Below are positions 16,816-23,615 of a DNA stretch of 64,000 nucleotides, one piece after another; position 1 is the stretch's first letter; the number at the start of each line of letters is the position of its first letter. Location of the stretch: positions 124,001 to 188,000 of the forward strand of contig JAVBMN010000018.1 of the NCBI GenBank assembly GCA_031552405.1, given 5' to 3'. Under the pieces are notes generated by a model. It did not search any database, was not told where the DNA came from, and saw only the letters and a program-made list of their open reading frames with translations. The position numbers were made by a program, and so were the translations under genes. Source of the stretch: UBA1794 sp031552405. Its GTDB lineage: Bacteria; Bacteroidota; Bacteroidia; Bacteroidales; Bacteroidaceae.

Positions 16816-17454
16816 TTATTTACCCAGCTCCCAGTGAGCAGGATCTTTTCTCCAGGTGTTAAGTACCTTCACATCTTCTTCGGTGATATAGTCGGTACGA
16901 AGAGCGACGTCGAGTACTGCTTCGTAATTGGTCAGGGTTACTAGGTTTACTTTGGCTGTCTTGAAGGACTTTTCAGCCACTTCAAAGCCATAGGTAAAGG
17001 CGGCTACCATACCGATTACATCGCATCCGTCACGGCGAATGGCCTCTACGGCTTTCAGACTGCTTCCTCCGGTAGAGATGAGATCTTCTACCACCACTAC
17101 CTTCATTCCTGGGCGAAGTTCTCCTTCGATGAGGTTCTCCAGGCCATGGTCTTTCGGTGTGGCACGTACATACACAAAGGGGAGGTTCAGCTCGTCGGCT
17201 ACCAATGCCCCTTGAGGGATGGCACCCGTAGCTACACCGGCAATGGCATCTACAGTAGGAAAGCGTTCTAATACAAGACGGGATATTTCTATTTTTACGA
17301 AATTGCGTAAGGAGGGGTAGGACAACGTTTTACGATTATCACAATAAAACGGCGACTTCCAGCCGGAAGCCCAAGTGAATGGATTGGAGGGCTGAAGCTT
17401 TATGGCTTTGATTTTCAGAAGTTTCTCCGCAAATTGTCTCTCTAAATTTTTCAT
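16816..17454 (-). CDS. pyrE: Orotate phosphoribosyltransferase
   Basis: Condenses orotate with PRPP to give OMP in pyrimidine synthesis. The 212-residue protein has the phosphoribosyltransferase PRPP-binding motif VVVVEDLISTGGSS (about residues 119-132), the N-terminal orotate-site segment NPFTWASGWKSPFYCDNR and the loop DAIAGVATGAIPQGALVA. The start MKNLERQFAEKLL is typical of Bacteroides PyrE. A separate promoter-like element lies just upstream in the gap after comF, so pyrE may be transcribed both from its own promoter and from the prmC operon. Confidence 0.96.
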   Translation of the reverse strand: MKNLERQFAEKLLKIKAIKLQPSNPFTWASGWKSPFYCDNRKTLSYPSLRNFVKIEISRLVLERFPTVDAIAGVATGAIPQGALVADELNLPFVYVRATPKDHGLENLIEGELRPGMKVVVVEDLISTGGSSLKAVEAIRRDGCDVIGMVAAFTYGFEVAEKSFKTAKVNLVTLTNYEAVLDVALRTDYITEEDVKVLNTWRKDPAHWELGK

Positions 17455-17485
17455 AACTAACTACACTTAATTATTTTTCACCGCA

Positions 17486-17493
17486 CAAAATTA
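17486..17493 (-). promoter_or_regulatory. Predicted -7 element of pyrE
   Basis: On the minus strand this reads TAATTTTG, matching TAnnTTTG, 32 bp upstream of the pyrE ATG in the 105-bp gap after comF. No good TTTG partner is visible at 19-21 bp, so the assignment is tentative. Confidence 0.4.
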
Positions 17494-17559
17494 GTCAATT
17501 TGAATGAAAGAGAGCTAAAGAATGCCTCTTTTTTTATTAATAATAAGCAAACTCAGATA

Positions 17560-18249
17560 TCAAGAGACTGCACAGAGGGTAAGAATAGAGATTTTCAGAT
17601 CCCTTCTTTCTCGCAGAGGCCAGAGGCAGGAGGTAAGGGTGGAGCCTGTAGTGAGTACGTCGTCTATGAGGAGGATGTGTATGTGATTTGGGATTTCGTC
17701 TGCTTTCCATTCAAAGGCGCGAAGTGTGTTTTCGGATCTTCTGAAAAGATCTTGTTGCGCTTGTGGGTCGGTGTGTGAAATCTTGTGAGCTAAATCGGTA
17801 CGATATGGAATCCCTGTTATCTCGGAAACTCCTTTTGCAATCCATTCCGATTGGTTGTATCCGCGTTCTCTTTCGCGGATTGGATGCAAGGGTACGGGAA
17901 TGAGTAAATCTATGCCGTCGAAAAACAGACTTTGCCGAAGCTCCTGAGCCATCATTCGCCCCAGTACAGCTCCTAATTCCTTTTGTCTGCTATATTTCAT
18001 GTGATGTATCAAACGGTTGTAGGGGCTTCCCTTGGCGTAGTAAAAGTAGGAGGTGGCTTGTTCCAGGTGCAGTCTGCCCCAAAATAGTTTCTCTATTTTA
18101 TGATCTTTCCTCAGGTGCAGATTGGTGCGGGGAAGTCTTATGTTGCACTGTATACACAGAGCTTCCTCTCCTTCCGACAAACGTTTCTCGCAAGTGGCGC
18201 ACAGGCGGGGGAAGAATAATTCCCAGAGTGCCTCAATCCATTTCGGCAT
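17560..18249 (-). CDS. comF: ComF-family phosphoribosyltransferase-like protein
   Basis: A 229-residue ComF protein. It has an N-terminal four-cysteine zinc finger (FPRLCATCEKRL and LCIQC), a middle region with the ComF signature 'PVPLHPIRERERGYNQSEWIAKG', and a C-terminal type I PRTase motif ILLIDDVLTTGSTLTSC. In naturally transformable bacteria ComF helps take up single-stranded DNA; in Bacteroidales its role is unproven. Its start overlaps the end of recX by 17 bases, which indicates tight coupling. No other competence genes are in the window. Confidence 0.92.
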   Translation of the reverse strand: MPKWIEALWELFFPRLCATCEKRLSEGEEALCIQCNIRLPRTNLHLRKDHKIEKLFWGRLHLEQATSYFYYAKGSPYNRLIHHMKYSRQKELGAVLGRMMAQELRQSLFFDGIDLLIPVPLHPIRERERGYNQSEWIAKGVSEITGIPYRTDLAHKISHTDPQAQQDLFRRSENTLRAFEWKADEIPNHIHILLIDDVLTTGSTLTSCLWPLRERRDLKISILTLCAVS

Positions 18250-18706
18250 CTTCGTCGATGGTTATAAAGCGGCTGATTATATCCGGTTCAAAGCCACGGC
18301 TTATGGCAAAGCGGTACAGCTTAGATTTTCGGCGGTAGTCATCAGATTCGTGCAAAGAGCGGTTTTTGGCTTTCAGTAAGCCTTGCAGCAAGGTGGCGTA
18401 CTCCTCGGGGTCAATAAGCAGCAGTGTTTCTGAGATCAGGGTGCGACTGATTTTCTTGTAGTAAAGCGCTTCCGAGATTTTTCTGCGCCCCCATTTCTGG
18501 AAGCGAAACTTGTCACGTACAAAAGCCCGGCAGTAACGTACTTCATCCAGAAAGCCGTGTTCCTGCAGGGAATGTATGATTTCCGGGTGAGTATCCGGCG
18601 GAATTCCCCATTTCATCAGCTTATCCACCAGTTCGCTTTCACATCGTTCTCCTGCCGAACACCAGGCGGCCAACTTTCCGAATGCTTCTTTTTTATCCAT
18701 GTCCAT
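18233..18706 (-). CDS. recX: RecX-family regulatory protein
   Basis: A modulator of RecA filaments. The frame stays open upstream, overlapping prmC, but the ATG at 18706, which shares a base with the prmC stop (TAATG), gives a 157-residue protein (MDMDKKEAFGKL) of the usual RecX length. It shows the three three-helix RecX repeats: CESELVDKLMKWGIPP, then the YCRAFVRDKFRFQKWGRRKISEAL segment, then the C-terminal SKLYRFAISRGFEPDIISRFI. The start-stop overlap implies translational coupling to prmC. The alternative 213-residue version starting inside prmC is rejected because the extra residues are the shadow frame of prmC. Confidence 0.88.
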   Translation of the reverse strand: MDMDKKEAFGKLAAWCSAGERCESELVDKLMKWGIPPDTHPEIIHSLQEHGFLDEVRYCRAFVRDKFRFQKWGRRKISEALYYKKISRTLISETLLLIDPEEYATLLQGLLKAKNRSLHESDDYRRKSKLYRFAISRGFEPDIISRFITIDEDAEMD

Positions 18707-19557
18707 TATCGTATCCCTTTGATAATACGGTCCTTCCCAAACGAGTCCTGCTTCAGCCTGATGGAATGATACCCCATATCTTGCATTAAAACGGATAGCT
18801 CTGTTCCAAACTGTGCATTGATCTCGAAGTAGAGCATGCCACCGGAGCGCAGCAGACGCTGGCCGATGCGGCAAATGCTTCGATAATACAGTAAGGGGTC
18901 AGTGTCCGGCACAAATAATGCCAGTTCAGGTTCCCATTCAAGCACATTGGGTTCCATCATTTCTTTCTCGGAATCTCGTATATAGGGAGGGTTGCTTACT
19001 ATGATATCCAGCGAAGAAGGTGCGCAAGAAAGCAAGGCTGCTTCGGAAAGGAGATCCACTTGTTTGTAGTTTACCTTTGCGCCCAGCCGGGAGGCGTTTT
19101 TGCGTGCTACGGATAAGGCTTCTTCGGATATATCCCAGGCTTCGGCAGTGGCTTCCGGCATTTGAAAGGAGAGGCTGATGGCGATACAGCCACTCCCCGT
19201 GCCCATGTCGAGGAGAGAGGGGGAAGGAGAACCCTTCCAGTCGGTCGCTATTTCATACACCAATTCTTCTGTTTCAGGGCGGGGAATCAATACCGCAGGT
19301 GATACTTCGAACTCATTTCCACAGAAAAGTGCCCGCCCTGTTACGTATTGTATCGGCTCATTGGCACATAAGCGCTCCATAAAAATGTGGAGCTTCTGCT
19401 GCTCTGCTTCTGATAAATCGCTATCTTTGCCCGTATAAAGCAACAAAGTACCCCATCCGAAACCTTCGGAAAGGAGTATTTTTGCTACCGAGGCTGCCTC
19501 TCCGGAGGGGTAAACCTCTGAAAGCCGGCTTGTAAGATGCTGTAATAAGGTTTGCAC
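18706..19557 (-). CDS. prmC: Release factor glutamine N5-methyltransferase
   Basis: Methylates the GGQ glutamine of release factors RF1 and RF2. It shows the SAM-dependent Rossmann fold: LLDMGTGSGCIAISLS (motif I) and the catalytic, substrate-binding IIVSNPPYIRDSE (NPPY). The frame is open upstream to an ATG at 19710, but that would extend across the promoter and into ribD. GTG at 19557 (MQTLLQHLTSRLSEVYP) gives 283 residues, the family's normal size, and lies just downstream of an excellent promoter. It is the first gene of a minus-strand operon with recX and comF and is divergent from ribD. Confidence 0.93.
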   Translation of the reverse strand: MQTLLQHLTSRLSEVYPSGEAASVAKILLSEGFGWGTLLLYTGKDSDLSEAEQQKLHIFMERLCANEPIQYVTGRALFCGNEFEVSPAVLIPRPETEELVYEIATDWKGSPSPSLLDMGTGSGCIAISLSFQMPEATAEAWDISEEALSVARKNASRLGAKVNYKQVDLLSEAALLSCAPSSLDIIVSNPPYIRDSEKEMMEPNVLEWEPELALFVPDTDPLLYYRSICRIGQRLLRSGGMLYFEINAQFGTELSVLMQDMGYHSIRLKQDSFGKDRIIKGIR

Positions 19558-19576
19558 AGTTTCTTGCTTTTCCGGG

Positions 19577-19606
19577 CAAAGATACGAAGAAATAAGTACG
19601 AAGCAA
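19577..19606 (-). promoter_or_regulatory. Predicted promoter of prmC-recX-comF
   Basis: On the minus strand TTG (19604-19606), a 19-base spacer, then TATCTTTG (19577-19584). This fits the Bacteroides consensus and places transcription initiation only a dozen or so bases upstream of GTG 19557, which supports that start. The -33 element abuts the ribD start codon at 19608 on the other strand. Confidence 0.62.
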
Positions 19607-19607
19607 T

Positions 19608-20675
19608 ATGGCTTTATTGAAAGAATCGCCCGAAGAAACGGACATACGTTACATGAGGCGTTGCATCCAGCTGGCCGAGAATGGTTTGCAAACAACTTCT
19701 CCCAACCCAATGGTGGGAGCAGTGGTCGTATATGATGGTAAAATTATTGGCGAGGGATACCACATCCGTCCGGGCGAAGGGCATGCTGAAGTAAATGCTG
19801 TTCGCGCTGTGAAAGACGAAAATTTACTATGTCATTCCACAATGTACGTCAGCTTGGAGCCTTGTTCTCACAAGGGAAGAACCCCTTCTTGTGCCGATCT
19901 TATCATAGAAAAAGGAATCCCTGAAGTGATAATAGGATGTAAGGATCCTTTCTCTAAGGTAAATGGGAATGGAATCCGGAAACTTAAGGAAGCAGGCGTC
20001 CGTGTTAAAGTCGGGATTCTGGAAGAAGAGTGCCGGATGCAAAATCGTCGGTTTATGACTTTTCATTCTCGTAACCGGCCCTATATAACTCTTAAATGGG
20101 CAGAGTCTTCAGATGGATTTATTGATAAAAAGAGAGAAAGCGGTACTCCGCAGATCTTCTCCACTCCTCACACCTCCATGCTCACGCATAAGATGAGGGC
20201 TGAGAATGAAGGTATTCTTGTGGGTCGGAAAACTGCACTGCTTGATAATCCTTCATTAACTGTTCGCCACTGGGTGGGGAAGCACCCTGTTCGGGTTGTA
20301 ATTGACAAAAATAATTCCCTCCCAAATGATTTGAATCTATTTGATGGGCAAGTACAGACAATTGTGTTTGGTCTACAGGAAATCCCCTCTCGTCCATGTC
20401 TGGACTATGTGAAAATCACTGCAGTAGAGGGAGAAGAAATCGCAACGCAGATAGTGCAGAATCTTTACGAAAAAGGTATACAATCCGTATTGATTGAAGG
20501 GGGGAGTTACACATTATGTTCTTTTCTTCAGGCCGGATTATGGGATGAGGCCTATGTGGAGAAGAGTACCCTTGTGCTCCATGGGGGTGTGGCAGCCCCT
20601 AAAATACAAGGGGAAGGGAAATATTTCACCCGTTTCGGCGTTTCATTCATACATTACCGGAATTTAGGGATTTAG
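19608..20675 (+). CDS. ribD: Bifunctional riboflavin deaminase-reductase
   Basis: Catalyses two steps of riboflavin synthesis: deamination of diaminohydroxyphosphoribosylaminopyrimidine and side-chain reduction. The N-terminal deaminase domain has the zinc motif GEGHAEVNAV and SLEPCSHKGRTPSCADLI (residues about 60-95). The C-terminal reductase domain (about 155-350; ITLKWAESSDGFID, then SVLIEGGSYTLCSF) binds NADPH. The 355-residue length is normal. It is divergent from prmC; the two promoters overlap. The gene lacks neighbouring ribE/ribBA, so the riboflavin genes are scattered. Confidence 0.95.
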   Translation: MALLKESPEETDIRYMRRCIQLAENGLQTTSPNPMVGAVVVYDGKIIGEGYHIRPGEGHAEVNAVRAVKDENLLCHSTMYVSLEPCSHKGRTPSCADLIIEKGIPEVIIGCKDPFSKVNGNGIRKLKEAGVRVKVGILEEECRMQNRRFMTFHSRNRPYITLKWAESSDGFIDKKRESGTPQIFSTPHTSMLTHKMRAENEGILVGRKTALLDNPSLTVRHWVGKHPVRVVIDKNNSLPNDLNLFDGQVQTIVFGLQEIPSRPCLDYVKITAVEGEEIATQIVQNLYEKGIQSVLIEGGSYTLCSFLQAGLWDEAYVEKSTLVLHGGVAAPKIQGEGKYFTRFGVSFIHYRNLGI

Positions 20676-20793
20676 TATCTCGTGTGGCAGGCTTCTTTCC
20701 GCCTGTACAGTGAAATCTTCCGGCAAGCCTGTTCTTTTCTATAAATTTCTATAAAACTTGCCTAAATAGATGAGGTGCAGCTTGAAAAATCTC

Positions 20794-20801
20794 TATTTTT
20801 G
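20794..20801 (+). promoter_or_regulatory. Predicted -7 element of the DUF6242-bamA-murI cluster
   Basis: TATTTTTG matches TAnnTTTG and lies 35 bp upstream of the DUF6242 start at 20836. No clear TTTG is present at the right distance upstream, so confidence is limited. The 160-bp gap after ribD is otherwise featureless apart from short imperfect repeats. Confidence 0.42.
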
Positions 20802-20835
20802 CACGAATAAATAATTTTGGAATAGCAATTACGCA

Positions 20836-22137
20836 ATGAAGATAAATTTCATTTTTGGTTGGATCGGGATCTTTCTGCTGACCACAATATTGGGCTCATG
20901 CGCCGGAGATGACGATACGTTTTACGAGACCTCCACTACAATCAACTATCTAACCTACGATTCCGTGCGTGATGCATACGGTACCAAAATAACCTATACG
21001 GACTATCCGATGACTGTGGATCTGACAGGAGAAGCGGATACAGCATGGATTTATAACGCGGATTCTCTTCCCTTTCGCAGCAACCTTTCCCGAACGCTTT
21101 TATCAATCAGTTCGTCTGCTACAATCTATCGATTGACGGACGATGGATATGTACTCTTCCAGAATCGACAAGATACCTTAGATTGTAGCAATCCCGTTAT
21201 CCTGAAAGCTATCGGAAGTGATGAAAATGGGAATGCCTTGGAGAAGATGTATAAAGTATTCTTCAATGTGCATCAGATAGATGCGGACTCTGTAGCTTGG
21301 ACGACCATTACCCCCAATGTCAATTTTGAAGGTAAACAAAAGAGCATTATCCTTCGAGATAGGCTGTTTGTGTTTACAGAATACGGGAGGGTGTATTCCA
21401 GTTCGCTTGCGGATGGAGCGGAATGGGTCTCTATGCCTACAGGCTTTGCCTTTGACTATGCTTCGGCTACTACCTTTAACGGGATGATTTATCTCGTATC
21501 CGAAGGGAAGGTATATGCTTCACCGGATGGAGGTAATTGGGAGCTTCAGGAATCCCTGAGTGCGGATGCAGACGTAGAAACTCTGCTCGGAGCTACAAGC
21601 AACTATCTGGCTGCAGTTAAAAACGGAAGCTATTGTTCCACTCGGGGTGCCACTTGGAAGGTGGGTGGTTCTGCTTCTGCTTTCCAGCGTACTTGGCCTG
21701 CTTCTGTTTCGTATACCCTGTCTACAAATCCAAGTATAGAACAAGTAGCGGTGTTAGGTTTGCCCACCGGCGGAACTACTGCCCACAACTTACTTGTAGC
21801 TGAAGACAGTTTGTTGAACTGGTCGCAATGGGGTCCTGTAGATTCTGCAAGCTATCAGCTTCCTGCCAAGGAGAGAATGTCTCTCATCCGATACCGGGGT
21901 GACAAGTTCTATAGTTTTGGAGGTGCAGGGTTGGATGCCTTTACCGAATATTACACGTCCAACGGCCTTTATTGGGAGCAGAATGTGAACCATACCTTTT
22001 TTCCGGCTTCATTTGCCAGCAGAGGAGAATACTCTGTGATAGTAGACTCTGAACATTATATCTGGTTTATCTTTAGCAGCAGCCTCAAGGGCAGAGCCGT
22101 GATTTACAAAGGACGATTTAATAGCTATTCATTCTAA
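20836..22137 (+). CDS. DUF6242-type lipoprotein
   Basis: A 433-residue lipoprotein (signal peptide ending ILGSC, lipidated Cys near residue 22, followed by AGDDD, the acidic stretch that often sends Bacteroidetes lipoproteins to the cell surface). The C-terminal two thirds consist of beta-propeller-like repeats such as FTEYGRVYSSSLADGAEWVSM, GMIYLVSEGKVYASPDGGNWE and SYCSTRGATWKVGG. These 'Y.S.DG..W' units resemble sialidase/BNR propeller blades. This gene type sits upstream of DUF6089-uppS-bamA in Bacteroides; a role in envelope biogenesis is plausible but unproven. Confidence 0.82.
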   Translation: MKINFIFGWIGIFLLTTILGSCAGDDDTFYETSTTINYLTYDSVRDAYGTKITYTDYPMTVDLTGEADTAWIYNADSLPFRSNLSRTLLSISSSATIYRLTDDGYVLFQNRQDTLDCSNPVILKAIGSDENGNALEKMYKVFFNVHQIDADSVAWTTITPNVNFEGKQKSIILRDRLFVFTEYGRVYSSSLADGAEWVSMPTGFAFDYASATTFNGMIYLVSEGKVYASPDGGNWELQESLSADADVETLLGATSNYLAAVKNGSYCSTRGATWKVGGSASAFQRTWPASVSYTLSTNPSIEQVAVLGLPTGGTTAHNLLVAEDSLLNWSQWGPVDSASYQLPAKERMSLIRYRGDKFYSFGGAGLDAFTEYYTSNGLYWEQNVNHTFFPASFASRGEYSVIVDSEHYIWFIFSSSLKGRAVIYKGRFNSYSF

Positions 22138-22161
22138 GAACTATTGCCAAAGCCTATTGTA

Positions 22162-22854
22162 ATGCTTAAATCTGTGTCCATAGTTACGTTGATCCTTCTT
22201 GTTCCTTTCCTTCCGGTCAGGGCGCAGGAGGAGGTGTACACTGTGGAACTGGGAGGCATGTTGGGAGGAAGCTTTTATCTGGGGGATGCCAACTATTCCA
22301 CCTTTTATAAGAATACCCGGCCGATGGCAGGGTTTATGGGGCGGTATATATTCAATCCTCGACTGGCATTAAAAGGTAACCTGGCTGTAGCCGGCATAAA
22401 GGGAAGTACAGAAACTACAGATAATCAATACCCCTTTACCACCAGCTTCTCCCGTACCTTGTATGACTTGGGTGTACAGTTTGAAGCCAATTTTTTTGGC
22501 TATGGTATCGGTCAGGAGTTTCTGGGACATCGTCGTTTTACGCCTTATATCACAGGAGGTATTGGCATGACCTTTGCTCCAGCACCCGCCGAGACAGTAG
22601 TTACTGCAAATATTCCCATTGGTGTGGGAGTTAAATACAAGATTCGGTCCAGATGGAATATCGGGTTGGAGTTTACCATGCGTTTCTCTCTCTCTGATGA
22701 TTTGGATGTAACCAACAGCAACGAAGCCCTGAATGATCCCTATCGGATCAAGAGCGGGTTCCTTAAAAACAAAGACAGCTATTCTTTTACCGCTATCTTT
22801 GTGACTTATGATCTTTTTCCTAAATGTGGTAACTGTAATAAACTGGAGGATTGA
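22162..22854 (+). CDS. DUF6089-type outer-membrane beta-barrel protein
   Basis: A 230-residue exported protein. The signal peptide (VSIVTLILLVPFLPVRAQ) is followed by repeated amphipathic strands (VELGGMLGGSFYLGDANY, RPMAGFMGRYIFNPRLALKG, TPYITGGIGMTFAPAP, WNIGLEFTMRFSLSDDLD), the pattern of a small outer-membrane barrel. The frame is open from a TTG at 22144, but ATG 22162 gives a better signal peptide. Its stop, TGA at 22852-22854, precedes the uppS ATG at 22857 by two bases, indicating coupling. In Bacteroidales the family is found next to uppS and bamA. Confidence 0.82.
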   Translation: MLKSVSIVTLILLVPFLPVRAQEEVYTVELGGMLGGSFYLGDANYSTFYKNTRPMAGFMGRYIFNPRLALKGNLAVAGIKGSTETTDNQYPFTTSFSRTLYDLGVQFEANFFGYGIGQEFLGHRRFTPYITGGIGMTFAPAPAETVVTANIPIGVGVKYKIRSRWNIGLEFTMRFSLSDDLDVTNSNEALNDPYRIKSGFLKNKDSYSFTAIFVTYDLFPKCGNCNKLED

Positions 22855-22856
22855 AT

Positions 22857-23597
22857 ATGTCATTACTTGAGCAAATTGATAAAAACCTCGTCCCGGCACA
22901 CGTAGCCATCATTATGGATGGAAATGGCCGTTGGGCGAAACAACGTGGACAAGAACGCTCCTTTGGTCATCAGGCCGGTGCTGATACAGTGCACGTGATT
23001 GCCGAGGATGCGGCACGCCTCGGGGTAAAGTTTCTCACCCTCTATACCTTCTCTACCGAAAATTGGAATCGTCCTGCACCTGAGGTGGCAGCATTAATGC
23101 GACTGCTTATCGACTCTCTTGAAGAGGAGATATTCATGAAGAATAATATCAGCTTCCGTATCATCGGCGAGATAGAGAAACTAAACCCGGAAGTGCGTGA
23201 GGCATTGGAACAATGCATTGAGCACACCTCTAAAAATACAGGCATGTGTATGACACTGGCGTTAAGCTACTCTTCCCGATGGGAGTTGACGCATGTTGTG
23301 CAGCAAGTGGCTGCCGAAGTAAAAGATGGATTGTTAGATCCGGCTTCTATAGATGAAACCAGTATCTCCAGTCGTTTAGTAACCAGCTATATGCCCGATC
23401 CCGATTTATTAATCCGTACAGGCGGTGAGCAGCGCCTCAGCAACTATCTGTTGTGGCAGTGCGCCTATTCAGAGCTGTATTTCTGTGATACTTTTTGGCC
23501 GGATTTCAAAACTGAAGAGTTTTACGAGGCAGTCCTGAACTACCAGTTGCGGGAACGCCGTTTCGGAAAAACAAGTGAACAAGTAATCAACGAATAA
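22857..23597 (+). CDS. uppS: Undecaprenyl diphosphate synthase (isoprenyl transferase)
   Basis: Builds the C55 lipid carrier for peptidoglycan and O-antigen synthesis by cis-condensation of isopentenyl diphosphate. The 246-residue protein shows the family signatures AIIMDGNGRWAKQRG (with catalytic Asp and substrate-binding residues), LTLYTFSTENWNRP, and the C-terminal PDPDLLIRTGGEQRLSNYLLWQ with the ELYFCDTFWPDF tail. ATG 22857 (MSLLEQIDKNLVP) is the natural start; an in-frame TTG at 22851 overlaps the previous stop. It is directly followed by bamA, 18 bp on. Confidence 0.96.
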   Translation: MSLLEQIDKNLVPAHVAIIMDGNGRWAKQRGQERSFGHQAGADTVHVIAEDAARLGVKFLTLYTFSTENWNRPAPEVAALMRLLIDSLEEEIFMKNNISFRIIGEIEKLNPEVREALEQCIEHTSKNTGMCMTLALSYSSRWELTHVVQQVAAEVKDGLLDPASIDETSISSRLVTSYMPDPDLLIRTGGEQRLSNYLLWQCAYSELYFCDTFWPDFKTEEFYEAVLNYQLRERRFGKTSEQVINE

Positions 23598-23615
23598 GTA
23601 ACAAAAAAAGGAAAG

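Noticed and set aside
18233..18874. Longer 213-residue version of recX starting inside prmC
   Set aside because: The additional 56 residues are the shadow frame of prmC. ATG at 18706, sharing a base with the prmC stop, gives the standard RecX length.
19608..19640. FMN riboswitch upstream of ribD or ribF
   Set aside because: The ribD start abuts the divergent prmC promoter and ribF has only 22 bp of leader, so there is no space for an aptamer.
18706..19710. Longer prmC starting at 19710
   Set aside because: It would run across ribD's start and its own predicted promoter, and adds about 50 residues unlike any PrmC N-terminus. GTG 19557 gives the normal protein.
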